NCBI RefSeq assembly: GCF_030433715.1
Contig: NZ_JAROCC010000004.1
Coordinates: forward strand, 1 to 64,000
DNA from: Sporosarcina highlanderae
GTDB lineage: Bacteria > Bacillota > Bacilli > Bacillales_A > Planococcaceae
Length of the DNA: 64,000 nt
Reading direction: 5' to 3'
Under the pieces are notes generated by a model, which did no database searches, had not been told where the DNA came from, and saw only the letters and a list, made by a program, of their open reading frames with translations. Made by a program: the position numbers and the translations under genes. Within the stretch, counting starts at the first letter, position 1. Every line of letters begins with the position of its first letter. Of this stretch, positions 58,297 to 64,000 are shown piece after piece.

Positions 58297-60930
58297 TTAA
58301 ACGGATTTGACATAATCATACACGGATTGGAGAGCTACATCAAGTTTAGAAGCATCCTTTGCACCAGCCATTGCCATATCCGGACGGCCTCCGCCTTTAC
58401 CATCGCATTGAGAAGCTACATGATTGACGATTTTACCGGCATGGAACTTCCCATCCTTCAAGTCTTCTGTCACTCCGGATGCCAATAATACTTTTCCATC
58501 GGAAGCAGCACCAAGTACAATTACTCCCTTTACAATCTTTTGTTTCAATTCATCAATCATTTGCCTTAACGCGTTATTATCTTTGACATCGACTTTGGCA
58601 GATACAACCGTCACATCATCAATTTGTTGTGAAGTTGCCAATATGTCTGTTAACTGGCTATTGCCCAATTTTGCAGAAAGTGAATCATTTTCGCGGTGAA
58701 GCTCTTTAATTTCCGCCAATGTGGATTGAACTTTTGCAACAATCTCTTTCGGATTCGTTTTTAAGATTGTCGCTGCGTTGTTCAATAGCCCCTCTTCCTC
58801 TTTGAATGAAAGGTAAGCCTGCTTTCCAGTTACTGCCTCAATTCGTCTTGTACCTGCGCCGATGCCGCCTTCCGATTCAATTTTGAAGAGGCCGATAGTC
58901 GAAGTTGTCGGTACATGGCAGCCACCGCATAGTTCAAGAGAAAAATCTCCCACGGATACTACTCGGACAACGTCCCCATACTTTTCACCGAATAATGCCA
59001 TAGCACCCATCTCTTTTGCTTCTTTGATAGATTTTTGGTCAATTTGGACGGAAATATCTTCCCAGATTTTTTCATTGACGATTTCTTCAATTCTTTCCAA
59101 TTCTTCTTTCGTGACTTGGCCGAAATGCGAGAAATCAAAACGTAGACGATCTGGGCCAACATAAGATCCAGCCTGGTTGACATGTTCACCTAACACGAGT
59201 TTCAATGCTTTATGCAGAAGATGAGTAGCTGTATGGTTTTTAATGGTCAATTTCCGGGATTCAGAATCTACCTCGGCATGTACTTTTGTGTTGTTAGAAA
59301 CTTCACCCGATCGGACAACTCCAGAATGCAAATGTTGGCCATTCGGCGCCTTTTGCACATCTTTCACATCAATGATAAAGGACACACTCTCAACGATTCC
59401 TTTATCGGCGATTTGTCCTCCACTTTCTGCATAGAACGGTGTACGATCAAGTATGAATTGGATTTCATCCCCCTCAGAAGCATGCGCAACCAATTCTCCA
59501 TTATGCAAAAGAACGCTAATTTCCGATTCGCAACCTAAATTATCGTACCCGATGAATTCGCTTGTTTCATGAATATTTCCTAACACTTCCGATTGGACAT
59601 GCATTGAATCGACATCTTGTCGGGCTGCCCTTGCACGTTTCCGCTGATTTTCCATTTCTTCTTCAAATCCAGCACGGTCAACTGTAACACCGGCTTCTTC
59701 CGCAAACTCCTCCGTAAGCTCGAATGGGAAACCGTATGTGTCGTAGAGCCTAAATGCGTCCTCTCCGGATACAACTGAATGTCCGGCAGCTTTCGCCTTC
59801 TCCATGACACCACTTAAAATGGCCAAACCTTCGTTCAGCGTCTCGTGGAAGCGTTCTTCCTCATTCTTTATCACTTTCATGATAAAGGCTTCTTTCTCTG
59901 TTACTTGTGGGTAGAAATCTTTCATGATTTCACCGACTACAGGTACCAATTCATACATGAATGGTTTATTGACGCCCAATTGTTTTGCGAAACGGACTGC
60001 ACGGCGTAGTAGTCTACGTAAGACATAACCACGGCCTTCGTTAGAAGGTAAAGCTCCGTCTCCGATTGCAAACGCAACTGTACGGATATGGTCTGCGATC
60101 ACTTTGAATGCAGTATCTTTTTCATCATTTTTGCCATAGGTTTCACTGGATACCTTTTCGATCGATTGAATGATCGGCATGAATAGATCTGTATCAAAGT
60201 TGGTGCGTACATTTTGAATGACGGAGGCCATTCGTTCTAGCCCCATCCCAGTATCAATGTTTTTCTTCGGAAGCGGTGTGTACGTATGATCTGGATTATG
60301 GTTGAATTCAGAGAACACCAAGTTCCAGATTTCCAAATAACGCTCGTTTTCTCCACCAGGATACAATTCCGGATCCGAGAAATCATCACCGTATTCAGGA
60401 CCACGGTCATAGAAGATTTCGGAGTTCGGTCCGCTTGGGCCTTCACCTATGTCCCAGAAGTTACCTTCAAGGCGGATGATGCGCTCCTCAGGAAAACCAA
60501 TTTTGTCTTTCCAAATCGTGTATGCTTCATCGTCTTCTGGATGGACAGTAACAGATAATAATTCCGGATTAAACCCGATCCATTTTTCGTTTGTCAGGAA
60601 GTCCCAAGCACGGATGATGGCTTCTTCTTTGAAGTAGTCACCGATTGAGAAATTCCCTAACATTTCGAAGAATGTATGGTGGCGTGCTGTTTTTCCGACA
60701 TTTTCAATGTCATTTGTACGTATTGATTTTTGTGCATTGACGATTCGTGGATTTGTGGGGACGACCCGACCGTCGAAATATTTTTTCAGTGTCGCGACTC
60801 CGCTGTTGATCCATAGAAGAGAAGGGTCGTCGATTGGTACAAGGGGTGCTGACGGCTCTTCGTTATGGCCGTGTTCTTTGAAATAATCAAGGAACATTCT
60901 TCTGATTTCTGCTGCTGTCAATTTTTTCAT
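58297..60930 (-). CDS. alaS: Alanyl-tRNA synthetase
   Basis: Charges and edits tRNA-Ala. 877 residues. Aminoacylation domain with [20 protein letters not shown] (motif 2 region) and [10 protein letters not shown]; editing domain with [11 protein letters not shown] (HxxxH) and [10 protein letters not shown]-terminal C-Ala with a coiled coil and [22 protein letters not shown] precedes the ATG. Controlled by an alanine T-box. Confidence 0.97.
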   Translation of the reverse strand: MKKLTAAEIRRMFLDYFKEHGHNEEPSAPLVPIDDPSLLWINSGVATLKKYFDGRVVPTNPRIVNAQKSIRTNDIENVGKTARHHTFFEMLGNFSIGDYFKEEAIIRAWDFLTNEKWIGFNPELLSVTVHPEDDEAYTIWKDKIGFPEERIIRLEGNFWDIGEGPSGPNSEIFYDRGPEYGDDFSDPELYPGGENERYLEIWNLVFSEFNHNPDHTYTPLPKKNIDTGMGLERMASVIQNVRTNFDTDLFMPIIQSIEKVSSETYGKNDEKDTAFKVIADHIRTVAFAIGDGALPSNEGRGYVLRRLLRRAVRFAKQLGVNKPFMYELVPVVGEIMKDFYPQVTEKEAFIMKVIKNEEERFHETLNEGLAILSGVMEKAKAAGHSVVSGEDAFRLYDTYGFPFELTEEFAEEAGVTVDRAGFEEEMENQRKRARAARQDVDSMHVQSEVLGNIHETSEFIGYDNLGCESEISVLLHNGELVAHASEGDEIQFILDRTPFYAESGGQIADKGIVESVSFIIDVKDVQKAPNGQHLHSGVVRSGEVSNNTKVHAEVDSESRKLTIKNHTATHLLHKALKLVLGEHVNQAGSYVGPDRLRFDFSHFGQVTKEELERIEEIVNEKIWEDISVQIDQKSIKEAKEMGAMALFGEKYGDVVRVVSVGDFSLELCGGCHVPTTSTIGLFKIESEGGIGAGTRRIEAVTGKQAYLSFKEEEGLLNNAATILKTNPKEIVAKVQSTLAEIKELHRENDSLSAKLGNSQLTDILATSQQIDDVTVVSAKVDVKDNNALRQMIDELKQKIVKGVIVLGAASDGKVLLASGVTEDLKDGKFHAGKIVNHVASQCDGKGGGRPDMAMAGAKDASKLDVALQSVYDYVKSV

Positions 60931-60965
60931 AAGTCTTCCTCCTTTAATTTTTCAGTGATTCAAAT

Positions 60966-61200
60966 AAAAAAATCCCCGCCCCTGTACAAGGGACGAAGAT
61001 TTTCATGGTACCACCCTAATTTACCGGCGATGTGACACCGGTATCTCAAGAAGCCTTAACGGGGCTAACGGCAAGGATTAGTTGCACTCGGGAGTAGCTT
61101 TCCGACAAATGGCCATGGGAATCCTTGCAGCCTGGGGATTCCTTTCTTAACATGGCGATAGGCGTACTTTCTCCGTCAACGTTTTTCTATGATACTTTGG
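60966..61200 (-). promoter_or_regulatory. T-box riboswitch, alanine
   Basis: Leader of alaS. T-box core AGGGTGGTACC at 61017-61007. Terminator AAAATCCCCGCCCCT pairs with AGGGACGAAGATTTT (60969-61003, plus strand), with a T run toward alaS. The stem I start contains the typical AGAAAGTACG motif. A GCT in GGAAAGCTACTCC could be the specifier; not folded. Confidence 0.9.
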
Positions 61201-61229
61201 ATTATAGGGAAAAGAGTGCAACGTGTCAA
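61201..61229 (-). promoter_or_regulatory. SigA promoter of alaS leader
   Basis: TTGACA (61229-61224) and TATAAT (61206-61201) on the minus strand, 17 bases apart. The –35 overlaps the recD2 stop codon. Confidence 0.88.
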
Positions 61230-63673
61230 TCCATTGCCTCTGAAAAGTCGTATGGGGTGACTCCTCTCATCCCGATCATTGGGTCAATCCCAAGAATTGT
61301 TTCCCTCGTCAATCTGTATTCCTTTTTTTCCAAGTTGCTGTCAGGACCATCATTGACCTTGCTTCCCTCTTGTATCGTGTTTGACACTGGATCAGAAACA
61401 TCAGCACCATTGGTGATGGATTCTTTTCGTAATCTTTCCTTCAAGGTCGTCTGCCGCTCCAGTTCGTCTGTCCGGTTGATTCCGATTTTGAACTCTTCGG
61501 GCTCCCCGCATAAGATCAGGAAGTTTTTTGCACGTGTAATCCCAGTGTAAAGAAGGTTTTTACGTAGCATTTTCCTATAGCCCCGAACAATCGGCATGAC
61601 GACAATCGGAAATTCACTTCCTTGGGATTTATGGATTGAACAGCAATAGGCTAAAGTGATTTGATTTAAATCATTTCTTTCATACTCGACTTCGATCCCG
61701 TCATAAGAAACGATAAGCATTTCTTTTTTATCCACGGTTTCATTTGCTTTGATGATTGAGATGACCTCACCCATATCGCCATTGAATACGTTACTTTCTG
61801 GTTGATTGACAAGCTGGAGCACTTTGTCTCCGATTCGGTAAACAGTCTCCCCGAACACAACTTCCTTTCGATCGGGGCCCGGAGGATTGACCATCTGTTG
61901 GATCATCTTATTTAACCCGTCTATTCCGGCAGGCCCCTTATACATTGGCGCAAGAACTTGGATATTCTTAATATGATGGCCTTTCGACACCGCATTTTTG
62001 ACAACCTGTTCGACCACTTCAAGGATTTGATCCCCAAATGCCTTGATAAATGAACGATCCCCTGTTTTTCGGGTGATGTCATCTGTCCAGTCGCCATTTT
62101 TTATCATATGAGCCATTTCAATAATTGTAGACCCTGCACTTTGACGGTAGATTTCAGTTAATTCCACTACAGGAATCTTTCCGGAATTAAGCATATCCTT
62201 TAATACTTGACCTGGCCCAACAGGGGGTAGCTGGTCCTGATCGCCAACGAAGAGGATTTGGATATCACTTTGTAATGCCTTTAGTAGTTGGTGAGCCAAC
62301 CATGTATCAACCATCGACATTTCATCGACAATAATGAGTCGCCCTTCCACTTCTTTACCGACCGCATCATCTTTCTCTTGTCCAGTGAAACCAAGAAGTC
62401 TATGGATTGTCATTGCAGGAAGACCCGTCGATTCAGACATCCTTTTAGCTGCACGGCCAGTTGGGGCTGCTAAAACAATTGGAAAACTTTCCTCTTTTTG
62501 CGCATAGATTTTCGAATCTAATGAAAGCCCATGCAATTCGGCATATACTTCCACCAATCCACGGATTACAGTTGTTTTACCTGTACCCGGACCTCCAGTC
62601 AAAATCATTGCAGGCGAATGGATTGCTTCCTGGATAGCTGCAACTTGCGTCTCTGCATAACTGACACCTAACCGTTCTTCGGCTTCACCAATTGCTTTGC
62701 GGATTTCAGAAACTGGAAACTTGTCGGCATGGTCATTTTCCATGATTCTTTCCAACTTCGATGCTATTCCTATTTCCGAGAAATAGAGCGAGGGAATATA
62801 AAGTCTTTTACCTTCACCGCATAACTTTCCTTCCTCCACCAATTCAATGACCATTTGTGAAATTTTCTCGAACGTCACTTCTTCCCTTTGACTACTTTCA
62901 AGAAGTCGCTTCACTTCCGGCAAAATCATTTCCGCCTCCAAAAATACATGGCCAGCTGACTGGACTCCTTGGTTAATCGTGTGGAGAATCGCGGCTTTCA
63001 CTCGCGAAGGATGGCTACCCGTAAGCCCCAAATGTTTTCCCAATTCGTCCGCACGTTGAAAACCGATCCCTTCAACGTCCTCAATCAACCGAAAAGGGTT
63101 CTCTCTTAATAATTCTATCGCTTCCTCACGATAGGTTTGATAGATCCGCATGGATAGCTGGGGCCCAAAACCCCAATCATTCAATTGAACCATCGATCGC
63201 TCCAACCCAAGGTTTTCCTGCAACACTGTTCTTAAAGTTTCTTTCCTATCATCTGAGAGCTTCGGAATCCGATCAAGAACAGAAGGATTTTCAAGGATTT
63301 GTTTGATAGCATCCATCCCTAAAGTCTTTACAATCGTATCTGCAGTTTTTCTACCTATACCAGGAAATAAGTCACTCGATAAATAATGGACAATTCCAGT
63401 TTCGGTTTCAGGCATCTCTTTGGAAAAAGTGTGGACGTCGAATTGCTGTCCATATGTCGGATGGTTGACAAGTCGTCCCGTTAATCGATAATCCTCTTCG
63501 TTCGCAAGTGGGGGGAAATTCCCTTTGATGACGATTTCCCTATCCGCATAGCCGCTATTCGTTTTAGTAATTTTCAATTTGACAATTGAAAATAGATTAT
63601 CAGGGTTGTGGAAGATTGTTACTACCGGTCTTCCAACTATGAACATCGCCTCTTCTTTACCCATGACTTCCAC
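61226..63673 (-). CDS. recD2: ATP-dependent RecD2 DNA helicase
   Basis: 5'-3' helicase of the RecBC-independent RecD2 class (YrrC). 815 residues. N-terminal OB/helix-hairpin-helix region (LFPGIGRKTADTIVK, DVEGIGFQRADELG), Walker A ILTGGPGTGKTTVI near residue 355, Walker B IIVDEMSMVDTWL, QLPPVGPGQ, and the C-terminal UvrD-like IHKSQGSEFPIVVMP and LLYTGITRAK. The start could also be the ATG three codons downstream. Followed by the alaS leader. Confidence 0.94.
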   Translation of the reverse strand: MEVMGKEEAMFIVGRPVVTIFHNPDNLFSIVKLKITKTNSGYADREIVIKGNFPPLANEEDYRLTGRLVNHPTYGQQFDVHTFSKEMPETETGIVHYLSSDLFPGIGRKTADTIVKTLGMDAIKQILENPSVLDRIPKLSDDRKETLRTVLQENLGLERSMVQLNDWGFGPQLSMRIYQTYREEAIELLRENPFRLIEDVEGIGFQRADELGKHLGLTGSHPSRVKAAILHTINQGVQSAGHVFLEAEMILPEVKRLLESSQREEVTFEKISQMVIELVEEGKLCGEGKRLYIPSLYFSEIGIASKLERIMENDHADKFPVSEIRKAIGEAEERLGVSYAETQVAAIQEAIHSPAMILTGGPGTGKTTVIRGLVEVYAELHGLSLDSKIYAQKEESFPIVLAAPTGRAAKRMSESTGLPAMTIHRLLGFTGQEKDDAVGKEVEGRLIIVDEMSMVDTWLAHQLLKALQSDIQILFVGDQDQLPPVGPGQVLKDMLNSGKIPVVELTEIYRQSAGSTIIEMAHMIKNGDWTDDITRKTGDRSFIKAFGDQILEVVEQVVKNAVSKGHHIKNIQVLAPMYKGPAGIDGLNKMIQQMVNPPGPDRKEVVFGETVYRIGDKVLQLVNQPESNVFNGDMGEVISIIKANETVDKKEMLIVSYDGIEVEYERNDLNQITLAYCCSIHKSQGSEFPIVVMPIVRGYRKMLRKNLLYTGITRAKNFLILCGEPEEFKIGINRTDELERQTTLKERLRKESITNGADVSDPVSNTIQEGSKVNDGPDSNLEKKEYRLTRETILGIDPMIGMRGVTPYDFSEAMD

Positions 63674-63693
63674 ACCACCTTAACCGTCAGCTG

Positions 63694-64000
63694 TTATGAT
63701 TGTTCACCCATTTTGATCATGTCATATATATATCGTGCTTGAGTATGTTCAGGTTCAAGCGTAAACGCCTTCTCAAGGTGACGAAGGGCATCCTCTTTCT
63801 GGTTTGTCGATACAGCATATAACACTCCGATATTGTAATGGGCATCAACATTTTCCTCGTCTTGTTCAAGGATGAAGTGAAGTTCTTTTGCAGCTTCCTC
63901 AAACAGTTCCATTTCTGCAAGTAGAATTCCATAAGCCAACCTGATTTCAAGATCATCAGGGGCCAATTCGGCCGCCCTTTGAAAATATGGTAATGCAAGC
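63694..64000 (-). CDS. TPR-repeat protein (5' end beyond window)
   Basis: At least 102 residues read to the window edge with no start. Repeats in 34-residue register: LALPYFQRAAELAPDDLEIR, LAYGILLAEMELFEEAAKEL, DAHYNIGVLYAVSTNQKEDA and HLEKAFTLEPEHTQARYIYD (cited in part). The YrrB TPR protein occupies this place next to recD2 in B. subtilis, suggesting an ortholog. No catalytic domain visible in this part. Confidence 0.8.
   Translation of the reverse strand, partial: LALPYFQRAAELAPDDLEIRLAYGILLAEMELFEEAAKELHFILEQDEENVDAHYNIGVLYAVSTNQKEDALRHLEKAFTLEPEHTQARYIYDMIKMGEQS

Overview
The window is a stretch of core chromosome from an endospore-forming, low-GC Gram-positive bacterium. Gene content and order match the yqe/yqf/yrr blocks of Bacillus subtilis, but several details point to the Planococcaceae (Sporosarcina-like): a single-chain class II glycyl-tRNA synthetase in place of glyQ/glyS, an uninterrupted sigK, an acyl-CoA dehydrogenase next to cccA, and dispersed GC-rich repeats with GTTGATT/AATCAAC ends. 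Spore genes (yqfC, yqfD, spoIIP, gpr, sigK) support a spore former. The genus is an inference; no 16S rRNA is present.

Layout. 85-12862: nfo, cshB, a yqfQ-like gene, ispH, yqfO, trmK, cccA, an acyl-CoA dehydrogenase, a small membrane protein, rpoD, dnaG, the PPDK regulator yqfL and ccpN. 12863-14576: a gene-poor accessory island of repeats and broken genes. 14577-26662: glyS (opposite strand, behind a T-box), recO, era, cdd, dgkA, ybeY, pgpH, phoH, yqfD, yqfC, an unknown membrane protein, floA and yqeZ. 26820-42607: rpsU, deoC, mtaB, rsmE, prmA, the hrcA-grpE-dnaK-dnaJ heat-shock operon with its CIRCE operator, hemW, lepA, spoIIP, gpr, rpsT and holA. 42767-51445: yqzM, the late competence operon comEA-comEB-comEC, and yqeG-yqeH-aroE-yhbY-nadD-yqeK-rsfS-yqeM. 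51614-64000: sigK, a 26-residue membrane microprotein, mtnN, yrrS, greA, udk, trmR, mltG, yrzB, ruvX, yrzL, T-box-controlled alaS, recD2, and the cut end of a TPR gene.

Most genes lie on the minus strand in tightly packed operons with 4-base start/stop overlaps and many TTG or GTG starts. Themes are replication and repair (dnaG, holA, recO, recD2, ruvX, nfo), ribosome assembly and tRNA modification (era, ybeY, yqeH, rsfS, yhbY, lepA, rsmE, prmA, trmK, mtaB, trmR), sigma factors, sporulation and competence.

The one clearly accessory region is 12.9-14.6 kb. It holds two divergent copies of one ~130-bp repeat in opposite orientation, a headless C-terminal reading frame followed directly by an intact small gene (arranged like a polymorphic-toxin tip and its immunity gene), an antisense Rhs/YD-repeat remnant, and a 61-bp palindrome of REP type. 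I read it as debris of a polymorphic-toxin locus that kept one immunity-like gene. I did not find a convincing wholly new multi-gene system in the window.
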